64,000 nucleotides of DNA from Paenibacillus sp. R14(2021). GTDB taxonomy: Bacteria; Bacillota; Bacilli; Paenibacillales; Paenibacillaceae. The position numbers and the translations under genes are program-made. The notes below the pieces were generated by a model, which saw only the letters and a program-made list of their open reading frames with translations, had not been told where the DNA came from and made no database searches. The stretch lies in the NCBI RefSeq assembly GCF_019431355.1, contig NZ_CP080269.1:4893001-4957000 (forward strand), given 5' to 3'. Of this stretch, positions 24,595 through 31,382 are shown in pieces. The number at the start of each line of letters is the position of its first letter. Position 1 is the stretch's first letter.

Positions 24595-25499
24595 GATGCA
24601 ATCGTCAGCTCTTGATAAAGATGCTCTGCATCCTGCAGCAAATCGGGTATCCATTCGTCTGATCCAGGGATGATATCGGTCCCGCCGTATACAAGCCAGC
24701 GCAATGTCTTGATCAGCCAGCATAATCCGCCGACTTGCAATTGCCAGTTCAGATCTTCAAGCTGCACCTCGGATACCTCCATATAGGCTGCCAGGATATC
24801 TTCCCTTGGGGTATGACTCCAAGCGTGGGCCTCCGTAATCAGGCAATGCAGGTCGCCAAGATGGGGGCTTAGGTAGGCGATGGACCAATCAATCGGCATA
24901 ATGCCGTTGTCTTGGACCAACAGATTTTTGGCATGATAATCATGATGAACGATAGAGACGGGCACCATTCGATAGAGTCTTTCCAGCTGATGAGGCAGCG
25001 CGGCCTTGAGGTGAAGTAAAATCTCGGACCCGGATAACCAATTCGACTGCAGCAGATCATCCAGCAGGGCTAGAAAGGCTTCCTCCGAGACGGTATACGT
25101 GTCAATGACCTGCTTAGGGAGCACTTTCTCTAGGTTGGCTGCTGCGCGCATGCGCAGTCTCGCTAACTCCCTTGCCGCCTCGAGAAAATGAGCGGGCTCC
25201 GGCTGCTCTTCCACATTGACTCTCCCAGCATCCTCCATGATCATGACACCGCTGTCTTTCAACTGCATGAATGCATAGATTTGCGGCGCTTTGATCTGCA
25301 AGGGGTGCACCAAGTCGCGGTAAATCGCGGCTTCCCCCGCCATCTCGCTTCCGCCCCATTTCACAATGCGCGTATCACCTGACCTGAGCCTGACTCTGTA
25401 GACCTCCGAAAGTGACCATTTCCGTAAGAGCGACCATTCCGTGACCTCGCTAAGGATAGGCAGTAAGGTGCGATATTCAGCTAAGCATGCTGGCATCAT
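24591..25499 (-). CDS. Aminoglycoside phosphotransferase (APH)-family kinase
   Basis: A 302-residue protein of the APH/choline kinase superfamily. The ATP-binding Lys is probably in TRIVKWGGSEM near residue 47. The catalytic Brenner motif is VHHDYHAKNLLVQDN near 185-199, followed by the metal-binding IDWS. Substrates in the family range from antibiotics to small metabolites; none can be assigned. ATG 25499 opens close to the promoter region of the plus-strand leader, so the two APH-type kinase genes are divergent around a 360-bp control region. Confidence 0.82.
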   Translation of the reverse strand: MMPACLAEYRTLLPILSEVTEWSLLRKWSLSEVYRVRLRSGDTRIVKWGGSEMAGEAAIYRDLVHPLQIKAPQIYAFMQLKDSGVMIMEDAGRVNVEEQPEPAHFLEAARELARLRMRAAANLEKVLPKQVIDTYTVSEEAFLALLDDLLQSNWLSGSEILLHLKAALPHQLERLYRMVPVSIVHHDYHAKNLLVQDNGIMPIDWSIAYLSPHLGDLHCLITEAHAWSHTPREDILAAYMEVSEVQLEDLNWQLQVGGLCWLIKTLRWLVYGGTDIIPGSDEWIPDLLQDAEHLYQELTIAS

Positions 25500-25564
25500 T
25501 TCGTTTTTCCTCCCGTTCTCACATGGTTACGAAACATATTTTTACATAAATGGGGCGAAAGATA

Positions 25565-25593
25565 TAGACTTAACCTTTCCCGTTTGTTATGAT
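25565..25593 (+). promoter_or_regulatory. Promoter of the leader-peptide/APH unit
   Basis: TAGACT (25565-25570), a 17-bp spacer and TATGAT (25588-25593) give a sigma-A promoter, placing the transcript start near 25600 and about 70 nt before the leader peptide. A TTGAATG / CATTCAA pair (25595-25601, 25635-25641) would form a 5' hairpin in the transcript. Confidence 0.55.
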
Positions 25594-25669
25594 GTTGAAT
25601 GAGTTCTTGGAAGATTCAGGGACTCCCGGGATCCATTCAAAGCACATGCATCTGAAGGGAGTGAGCGGC

Positions 25670-25723
25670 ATGAAACGCCGGGCTACTACTAAAGAAAACG
25701 TTGTTATGGTGATTATGAACTGA
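25670..25723 (+). CDS. Putative 17-residue leader peptide of APH attenuator
   Basis: A short ORF, MKRRATTKENVVMVIMN, starts at ATG 25670 eight bases after a strong AAGGGAGTG site and ends at TGA 25723. An intrinsic terminator follows at 25778 and the kinase gene at 25860. The length, the strong ribosome site and the position before a terminator and a resistance-type gene match translated leaders that sense ribosome-targeting drugs. The peptide has no similarity to leaders I know. Function is inferred from layout. Confidence 0.65.
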   Translation: MKRRATTKENVVMVIMN

Positions 25724-25777
25724 ATAGTGAAGGCGGACACGAGTCTGCCGTTAAAATAGGGATATTACTGCAGATCG

Positions 25778-25807
25778 AGACCGCAGGCATAGCCTTGCGG
25801 TCTTTTT
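25778..25807 (+). terminator. Intrinsic terminator inside APH leader (attenuator)
   Basis: AGACCGCA-GGC pairs with GCC-TGCGGTCT across ATA with one bulged T, followed by TTTTT (25803-25807). It lies 54 bp after the leader stop and 53 bp before the kinase start, so it would cut expression of that gene unless prevented. A GGCGGA/TCTGCC hairpin (25732-25749) lies between. I found no clear long alternative pairing by eye, only 4-5 bp ones such as TCTGC/GCAGA. Confidence 0.75.
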
Positions 25808-25859
25808 GCGCGCAAAAATAAGACTGGATCGGTCAAGGAACCGACAAAGGAGGATGCCG

Positions 25860-26858
25860 ATGTTGAAATTAAAGCATTTATTTAACAATGAGCCATTAGC
25901 TGAGATGCTTCTGGGAAACTGGGCATACGACAAGGAATCGATCGAACTATTTCAGTACTATCGGATTTCTTCAAATGCGATCTATCCTTTTCGTTTCGAG
26001 GGCGCAACCCGGCTGCTGAGATTCGCCCCAAAGGCAGAGAAAAGCGAAGCGAATATACTAGCAGAGCTCGATTTCATCGCTTACTTGCGCGCGCAAGGCT
26101 ACGGAGTGCTCGAAGCCGTCGCTTCGAATCATGGAGAGGAGCTTGTAGAGGCGCGAACGCCTTGGGGTGATTACTATGCATCTGTGTTTAAACGCGTAGC
26201 AGGCGTGCAAATTAATCAGACGGATTTTAGCGATGCCATTGTTTTCAGCCATGGGAAAGCATTAGGGAGGCTCCATTATTTATCGAGTACGTATACGCCT
26301 GCCGCTCATAAGCGATGGTCGCAGCGTGATGTACTGGCTTGGATGCAGGATGTCTTGGACGATTTTCCGCATGAAACGGCTGCACGCATGGAATCCGAGC
26401 GGCTGCAAGCTTACTTTGCTGCTCTGCCGACTTCAAGCGATTATTACGGCCTCATTCATTATGACTTCGAGTATGACAACGTCTTTTATGATGAAGCAGC
26501 CGGCTCTTGTAACGTAATCGATTTCGATGATGCGATGTATCATTGGTACGTCATGGATATTGAACAGGCACTTGATAGTTTGAAAGACGGTATACCAAGC
26601 GACCGCTACGATCAGAAAAAACAATGCTTTATGGACGGCTACCTGACCGAATTCAGTATTGCTCCAGGCGCGATGGCATTCCTTCCGGCATGCAGAAGGT
26701 TTGCTAATTTATACGGGTACGTCCGCTGTCTGAGATCTATGTCCGACCAATGGGTCAACGAGCCTGAATGGATGACGAACTTGAGAGCGAACCTAATGAA
26801 ATCAATGGGTGAAGCATCTCGTAATTTCGGCCAAGACATACCGGCTGCAAAGCGGTAG
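25860..26858 (+). CDS. APH-family kinase under leader control
   Basis: A 332-residue kinase-like protein of the aminoglycoside phosphotransferase superfamily. Catalytic loop GLIHYDFEYDNVFYD with His200, Asp202 and Asn207; metal motif CNVIDFDDAMYHWY with Asp near 222. ATG 25860 lies six bases after AAAGGAGG; ATG 25854 is too close to the ribosome site. The sequence is somewhat less GC-rich than its neighbours. The leader peptide and terminator upstream suggest it is induced by something that slows ribosomes, which would favour an antibiotic substrate, but relatives also phosphorylate metabolites. Confidence 0.82.
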   Translation: MLKLKHLFNNEPLAEMLLGNWAYDKESIELFQYYRISSNAIYPFRFEGATRLLRFAPKAEKSEANILAELDFIAYLRAQGYGVLEAVASNHGEELVEARTPWGDYYASVFKRVAGVQINQTDFSDAIVFSHGKALGRLHYLSSTYTPAAHKRWSQRDVLAWMQDVLDDFPHETAARMESERLQAYFAALPTSSDYYGLIHYDFEYDNVFYDEAAGSCNVIDFDDAMYHWYVMDIEQALDSLKDGIPSDRYDQKKQCFMDGYLTEFSIAPGAMAFLPACRRFANLYGYVRCLRSMSDQWVNEPEWMTNLRANLMKSMGEASRNFGQDIPAAKR

Positions 26859-26892
26859 AGATTTAATCATTTCAATTTATTAGGCAGCGGAA

Positions 26893-26934
26893 TTTTGGTG
26901 TATAATGAATAAGGTTGTCCAGATTATACCAAAA
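26893..26934 (+). promoter_or_regulatory. Inverted repeat over -10 box and ribosome site of PhnB-like gene
   Basis: TTTTGGTGTATAAT (26893-26906) and ATTATACCAAAA (26923-26934) form a 12-bp inverted repeat with a 2-base insertion. The left arm contains the TATAAT -10 box and the right arm touches AAAGGAG before ATG 26946. This could be a repressor operator or a hairpin affecting translation. Confidence 0.5.
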
Positions 26935-26945
26935 GGAGCTGTTGA

Positions 26946-27380
26946 ATGATGTCAATCAGTTTGAACCCGTATTTGATTTTTGCCGGCAACACGAGGGAAG
27001 CGGTCCACTTTTACGAGAAGGCGCTGGGCGGGAAAGTGATCGGCATCATGGCGTTCGGCGATATGCCGGCGGACCCTAATTATCCGATGACGGATGAAAT
27101 GAAGAATCGTGTCATGCATGCGCACTTAAAGGTCGGCGATTCAGAGCTCATGTTCTCCGATACGTTCGATGGCATGCCTCATACGCCGGGCGATACGGTT
27201 CAGATTGCCATTCATCCAAAAGAAGAGGCAAGAGCCAGAGAAATCTTCGCTGCGCTGGAAGACGGCGGACAAATCGTTATGCCCCTTCAGAAGACGGATT
27301 GGAGCCCCTTATACGGGATTGTAAAAGACAAATTCGGCGTGACTTTCCAAGTGAATGTACCGGGAGAAATGCCGCAGTAA
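26946..27380 (+). CDS. PhnB-like VOC-family protein
   Basis: A 144-residue protein of the PhnB/YjdN branch of the VOC fold. It opens SLNPYLIFAGNTREAVHFYE, includes MHAHLKVGDSELMFSDTF and ends LYGIVKDKFGVTFQVNVPGE, all typical of this branch (often misnamed 3-demethylubiquinone methyltransferase). No enzymatic function is established for most members. ATG 26946 follows AAAGGAGCTGTTGA. It stands alone, with terminator hairpins behind it. Confidence 0.85.
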   Translation: MMSISLNPYLIFAGNTREAVHFYEKALGGKVIGIMAFGDMPADPNYPMTDEMKNRVMHAHLKVGDSELMFSDTFDGMPHTPGDTVQIAIHPKEEARAREIFAALEDGGQIVMPLQKTDWSPLYGIVKDKFGVTFQVNVPGEMPQ

Positions 27381-27407
27381 TCGCATACAGCTATAGGCCC
27401 CACTAAC

Positions 27408-27449
27408 GAAACAAGCCTCCTGTTCGCGAATGAACAGGAGGCTTGTTTC
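27408..27449. terminator. 18-bp terminator-like hairpin
   Basis: GAAACAAGCCTCCTGTTC pairs with GAACAGGAGGCTTGTTTC across GCGAAT, 28 bp after the PhnB-like stop. Confidence 0.75.
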
Positions 27450-27483
27450 ATTGTGTTCCGGCCCATCACAATAGAACCAAAAA

Positions 27484-27508
27484 GAACCCGGCAAACGCTG
27501 CCGGGTTC
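27484..27508. terminator. Second hairpin before helD
   Basis: GAACCCGGCA / TGCCGGGTTC, loop AACGC, followed by AATAATAG. With the preceding hairpin it insulates helD from upstream transcription. The remainder up to 27691 probably holds the helD promoter, but I cannot place it with confidence. Confidence 0.6.
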
Positions 27509-27691
27509 AATAATAGAAAAAAGGAATTGTACCAGAGAAATCAGTGTGATATGATGAGTCAGATGCCCTTTTCTTGAAAGTGTGCATAGTAATCGCATGT
27601 TACTTATACCTTAATTCTAGCACATGGGCTTGCGGGTTGTCAAACGTTGTTTTGTTTCTTTAGACGGGACCAAGAAAGGGCGTGTTCACGC

Positions 27692-30109
27692 GTGCTGACT
27701 GAGAACGATATGCGGCAAGAACAGGAACGGCTGGAGCAGGTGGCGGCTAAGCTGTCGGCTAGAATCGCCGAAATGGAGCCGGAGATGGCCGGGCTATACG
27801 ATCAGGTGACGGACATTCGCAAACGATTCTGGGAGGAAGTAACGGTTAACACGAGCACGGACGAAGATTTTGAAGAGACCTTCTTCACCATCAGGCAGCA
27901 GGTCGCTTTGTTGTCCGAACGGGAGCGGACGCATCAGAAACGGGTACAGCAATGGAGCAGCTTGAATCGGCTTCTGCTATCGCCTTACTTCGGGCGGATC
28001 GACTTTCGAGAGGAGGGGCAGAGCGAGAGCGAGCCCATCTATATCGGCGTCTCTTCGTTCGTCGAGACCGACGGCTTGAACTTCCTGATCTATGATTGGA
28101 GGTCGCCGATTGCAAGCATGTACTACGACTATTCGCCGGGAGCCGCTGCCTATGAAACGCCAGGCGGGCGCATCGCGGGAACGATAGAATTGAAGCGGCA
28201 GTATCAGATCCAGGGTACAGAAATCGTCAATCTGTTCGATGCAAGCCTTACGATCGGCGACGAAATCCTGCAGCAGGTGCTTGGTCAAGGCACGGACGGA
28301 CAGATGAAGAGCATCGTCAGCACGATTCAAATGGAGCAAAACGCCATCATCCGCAACGAGAAAAGCCGAATGTTGATTGTACAAGGCGCCGCCGGCAGCG
28401 GGAAAACCTCGGCAGCGCTTCAACGGGTGGCTTACTTGTTATACAAGCATCGCGAACGGCTGAAGGCAGACCAGATTGTCCTGATCTCCCCGAATCCGAT
28501 GTTTAACAGTTATGTAGCGACGGTTCTTCCCGAGCTTGGTGAAGAGAACATGCAGCAGACAACCTTTCAAGACTATTTGGACTATTGGCTTGGCACGGCG
28601 CTGCAGTCCGATGATTTGTTCGATCAGATCGAATATGTGCTGACGGCCGAAGCCTCGGAAGGATACGAAGCCCGCCGCGCGGCAATCGCGTACAAAGCAT
28701 CGGAAGCTTTTCTGAGGGCGATTCAGAACTATGCGTCCTGGCTTGGGCAAGCGGGCATGCGATTTACTAACATTCGTTTTCGCGGCCGCGACATCATTAC
28801 AGCCGCGCAGATGCGAGATCAATTCTATAGCTTCGAACCATCCATTCGCATAGCGAACCGCGTTGCTTCGCTGAAGGCGTGGCTGCTGAAGGAGCTGGCT
28901 GTCCTAGAGCGCAAGGAGCGGGAAGCGGAGTGGGTGCAGGAGGAGATCCAGTATATCGACGACGAACGATATGCCGACGTCTACGGCATGCTCCATCAAG
29001 AGCAGGGCGTCTTCGATTTTGCCGAACAATACGCGAGAGTCCGGGAGATCATCGATAAGAAGCGCCGGGGTGACGAAGGAGATTTTGATTTTGCGCGGAA
29101 GGAAGAAGAACTGCTCCGCCGCATGGTGGTAGACGAACACTTCGCACCGTTGAAGCAAAGCGTGAAACAGCTGAAGTTTATCGATGTTATGGGCTTGTAC
29201 GAGCAGCTGTTCAGCGTTGAAGAGGTCTACCGGCAAATGACCAACAAGACGGAAGTGCCCGAGCATTGGGCGGAAGTGTGCAGGCAAACGAAAGAGAAGT
29301 TAAGTCGTTCCGAAATGTTTTACGAGGATGCATCCCCGTATCTCTACTTGAAGGAACTCATCGAAGGTGTCCGAACGAATGCGGACATTCAGCATATTTT
29401 TGTAGATGAAGGCCAAGACTACTCGCTGTTTCAATACGAGCTGCTCAAGCGGCTGTTCCCGCGTGCACGCATGACGGTACTCGGCGATTTTGGGCAGGCG
29501 ATCTTCCCGCAGGCGACCGATCTGCATACAGCCGATTCCCCGCTGATCCAGCTTTACGGCGCATCCGAAACGAACCAAGTGTATCTCGCTCGCAGCTATC
29601 GTTCCACCCGCGAGATCGTGGCGTTCACGAAGTCGCTGCTGCCGGGCAGCGAGGACATCGTGCCGTTCGAGCGAAAAGGCGGGAAGCCGCTTCTCACGAT
29701 GGCAAGCAGCGGAGAGCAGCGAATTGTCCGAATGGCCGAGGATCTTGCGGTCCTTCAGGCCGAAGGCTTTGCATCCATTGCGGTCATTACCAAGACCGCG
29801 GCGGAGAGCGCCGAAGCCTATGCGCGCTTGACTGCGCAAGGCTGCCTGGCTCTGCAGCTGATGACGAAGCAATCGCCCTCCTTCGAACAAGGAACGATGG
29901 TGGTTCCGGCCTATCTCGCGAAGGGCGTCGAGTTCGATGCCGTGCTCATCTATGATGCTTCCGCGCAGGTCTATCATCGCGAAAGCGAACGCAAGCTCTT
30001 CTATACCGCGTGCACGCGCGCGATGCATCGGCTTCAGCTGTACGCGAATGGGGAGTGGACGCCTTATATTTCGGGAACGAATCGTTCGCTGTATGAGGTG
30101 AGGATGTAA
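27692..30109 (+). CDS. helD: HelD-like RNA polymerase-recycling ATPase (UvrD/Rep-type)
   Basis: An 805-residue superfamily-1 motor of the HelD class, which pries stalled or spent RNA polymerase from DNA. The N-terminus is a charged coiled coil (EQERLEQVAAKLSARIAEME) as in HelD. Walker A is VQGAAGSGKTS near residue 235, Walker B and motif II IFVDEGQDYSLFQYE near 575, motif III VLGDFGQAIFP, and helicase-C features are at ARSYRSTREIVAF and LFYTACTRAMHRL. GTG 27692 lies 11 bases after GAAAGGG; ATG 27710 is the alternative. B. subtilis HelD is 774 residues. It is closely followed (2 bp) by an EamA-type transporter gene. Confidence 0.88.
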   Translation: MLTENDMRQEQERLEQVAAKLSARIAEMEPEMAGLYDQVTDIRKRFWEEVTVNTSTDEDFEETFFTIRQQVALLSERERTHQKRVQQWSSLNRLLLSPYFGRIDFREEGQSESEPIYIGVSSFVETDGLNFLIYDWRSPIASMYYDYSPGAAAYETPGGRIAGTIELKRQYQIQGTEIVNLFDASLTIGDEILQQVLGQGTDGQMKSIVSTIQMEQNAIIRNEKSRMLIVQGAAGSGKTSAALQRVAYLLYKHRERLKADQIVLISPNPMFNSYVATVLPELGEENMQQTTFQDYLDYWLGTALQSDDLFDQIEYVLTAEASEGYEARRAAIAYKASEAFLRAIQNYASWLGQAGMRFTNIRFRGRDIITAAQMRDQFYSFEPSIRIANRVASLKAWLLKELAVLERKEREAEWVQEEIQYIDDERYADVYGMLHQEQGVFDFAEQYARVREIIDKKRRGDEGDFDFARKEEELLRRMVVDEHFAPLKQSVKQLKFIDVMGLYEQLFSVEEVYRQMTNKTEVPEHWAEVCRQTKEKLSRSEMFYEDASPYLYLKELIEGVRTNADIQHIFVDEGQDYSLFQYELLKRLFPRARMTVLGDFGQAIFPQATDLHTADSPLIQLYGASETNQVYLARSYRSTREIVAFTKSLLPGSEDIVPFERKGGKPLLTMASSGEQRIVRMAEDLAVLQAEGFASIAVITKTAAESAEAYARLTAQGCLALQLMTKQSPSFEQGTMVVPAYLAKGVEFDAVLIYDASAQVYHRESERKLFYTACTRAMHRLQLYANGEWTPYISGTNRSLYEVRM

Positions 30110-30111
30110 GC

Positions 30112-30960
30112 ATGTTCAGTTTAGCGATTCTGCTGGTGCTCGGTTCAGGCTTCCTCCATTCCGTTTGGAACCTGTACACGAAGAAAAGTCTCAATAAGCA
30201 TGTTTTTCTGTGGTACTGCCAGCTAGTTGCAGTGCTTATGTTTTTGCCATGGACGATTCATGAATGGAGCAGCAGTCAGTTAGGCGGAACAGGACTTCTG
30301 CTGATTCTGGTATCCATGTGCCTGCACGGATTATATGTGCTTCTGCTTGCCGCGACTTATGCGGCAGGAGATTTGTCGCAGGTATATCCCATTATGCGAG
30401 GCTCCAGTCTGTTATTGGTACCGCTGCTTGGGGTGACCTTGCTGGGGGAGCGGTTGACGGTAGTGGGATGGGTGGGGATTTTCACCATCGTCATCGGGGT
30501 TACCTTGTTGAGTAACCTGAAGTACAAGCGTAACGAAATCTTTTCGTCCAAAGCACCGTTATTGGCTTTAGCCGTGGGTCTATGCATAGCTGGCTATATC
30601 GTTGTGGATAAGGTGGCACTCCAGTATGTTTCGGCGGTCGTGTTGAACGAAGCGACGAATATTGGCAATTTGATGGTACTTTCTTGGGCGGCATTCCATT
30701 CGGGCGACATGCGAACGGAGATCAAGCTCAATTGGAAGATCATCTTGCTTGGCGGCGTGATCGCGCCAGGCGGGTACTTGCTGTTTCTATATGCCCTGTC
30801 GCTCGCTCCAGTGGCACAGCTGGCCCCGATGAGGGAGATCGGGACTGTGTTCGGAACGGTTATGGGCATCTTCATACTTCGCGAGCAGCAAGGCGCCAGA
30901 CGAATCATGACCTCGCTGCTTATTACAGCGGGCATCATTACGATCGGGGTATGGGGGTAG
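30112..30960 (+). CDS. DMT/EamA-family membrane transporter
   Basis: A 282-residue membrane protein with about ten hydrophobic segments forming two EamA repeats (residues 1-135 and 150-282). The pattern PIMRGSSLLLVPLLGVTLLGERLT followed by GWVGIFTIVIGVTLL in the first half and LAPMREIGTVFGTVMGIFIL with REQQGARR in the second is typical of drug/metabolite exporters. Substrate unknown. ATG 30112 lies 2 bp after the helD stop, so the pair is co-transcribed. The gene ends 60 bp before the promoter of the bmrCD leader. Confidence 0.9.
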   Translation: MFSLAILLVLGSGFLHSVWNLYTKKSLNKHVFLWYCQLVAVLMFLPWTIHEWSSSQLGGTGLLLILVSMCLHGLYVLLLAATYAAGDLSQVYPIMRGSSLLLVPLLGVTLLGERLTVVGWVGIFTIVIGVTLLSNLKYKRNEIFSSKAPLLALAVGLCIAGYIVVDKVALQYVSAVVLNEATNIGNLMVLSWAAFHSGDMRTEIKLNWKIILLGGVIAPGGYLLFLYALSLAPVAQLAPMREIGTVFGTVMGIFILREQQGARRIMTSLLITAGIITIGVWG

Positions 30961-31020
30961 CAGCAGCCTAGGCTGTTCATAGTGCCATATTAAAAATTCA
31001 CGAAGTTTTCAAATCCCCCG

Positions 31021-31050
31021 TTGACAATCTTTAGGGGGCGATGGTAAAGT
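31021..31050 (+). promoter_or_regulatory. Promoter of the bmrCD leader
   Basis: A perfect TTGACA -35 (31021-31026) with TAAAGT (31045-31050) at 18-bp spacing. The transcript would start near 31057 and carry a leader of about 325 nt before bmrC. Confidence 0.6.
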
Positions 31051-31090
31051 GACACATATACTTTTGATGAACGGAAAGGGGGTTACGTAC

Positions 31091-31174
31091 ATGCGCAGCA
31101 CATATCTGTTTAAGCTGGCTCCATCGGTAGGCGGAGCATTTAATCGGAATGGACGTAACCCTCGCGTGAACTGA
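31091..31174 (+). CDS. 27-residue leader peptide (BmrB-like function)
   Basis: An ORF begins at ATG 31091, eight bases after GGGGG, reads MRSTYLFKLAPSVGGAF and ends with ...NPRVN at TGA 31174. It precedes the intrinsic terminator at 31221. In B. subtilis the bmrCD genes are controlled by translation of the small bmrB leader, which lets antibiotics that stall ribosomes switch on transcription. This ORF occupies the same position but is shorter than BmrB, and I see no sequence similarity that would prove descent. Its codons contain the nucleotides that form the alternative RNA pairings. Confidence 0.7.
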   Translation: MRSTYLFKLAPSVGGAFNRNGRNPRVN

Positions 31175-31220
31175 CGCAAGCGAAGCGGAGAATCATGAAT
31201 TCCCGCATTGCATCGTCATG

Positions 31221-31258
31221 AGGCGCATGGTTACGGCAACGTAATCGTGCGCCTTTTT
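31221..31258 (+). terminator. Intrinsic terminator in bmrCD leader
   Basis: AGGCGCATGGTTAC pairs with GTAATCGTGCGCCT (two G-U pairs) around a GGCAAC loop, followed by TTTTT at 31254-31258. Placed between leader peptide and bmrC. Confidence 0.85.
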
Positions 31259-31320
31259 CATCGCACCCGGCTGGCTGAGCAGTGTTCATACTGCGATCCT
31301 CCTGCCAATCGGGTTCAGGC

Positions 31321-31348
31321 GTATCGCTTACGGCGGTACGTCTTTTTT
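31321..31348 (+). terminator. Second terminator candidate in bmrCD leader
   Basis: GTATCGC / GCGGTAC (one G-U pair) around TTACG, followed by GTC and TTTTTT (31343-31348). A 7-bp stem with a two-to-three-base gap is weaker than the first terminator but may form a tandem block 35 bp before bmrC. Confidence 0.5.
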
Positions 31349-31382
31349 GTTCGCTAGAAGTAAGAAAGGTTGTTGATCGAAG

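Larger units (their letters stand above)
31080..31258 (+). promoter_or_regulatory. Ribosome-mediated transcription attenuator upstream of bmrCD
   Basis: Three mutually exclusive pairings can be read. (1) GGGTTACGT at 31080-31088, next to the leader ribosome site, is a perfect complement of ACGTAACCC at 31153-31161 inside the leader codons. (2) The 7-base core CGTAACC (31154-31160) is also complementary to GGTTACG at 31229-31235. (3) That segment is the left arm of an intrinsic terminator, 31221-31234 with 31241-31254, followed by TTTTT. A ribosome stalled early on the leader would block pairing 1, free 31154-31160 for pairing 2, and so prevent the terminator. This is the logic of the B. subtilis bmrB attenuator. 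Confidence 0.75.

Noticed and set aside
25560-25860. T-box or other metabolite riboswitch before the APH-family gene
   Set aside because: No T-box bulge sequence, no GGTGG-type motif and no recognisable aptamer. A short translated ORF with a strong ribosome site explains the layout better.
31057-31382. ykkC/guanidine or similar riboswitch before bmrC
   Set aside because: No conserved ykkC core was found. The leader contains a good ORF whose codons supply the alternative pairing partner, as in bmrB-type attenuation.
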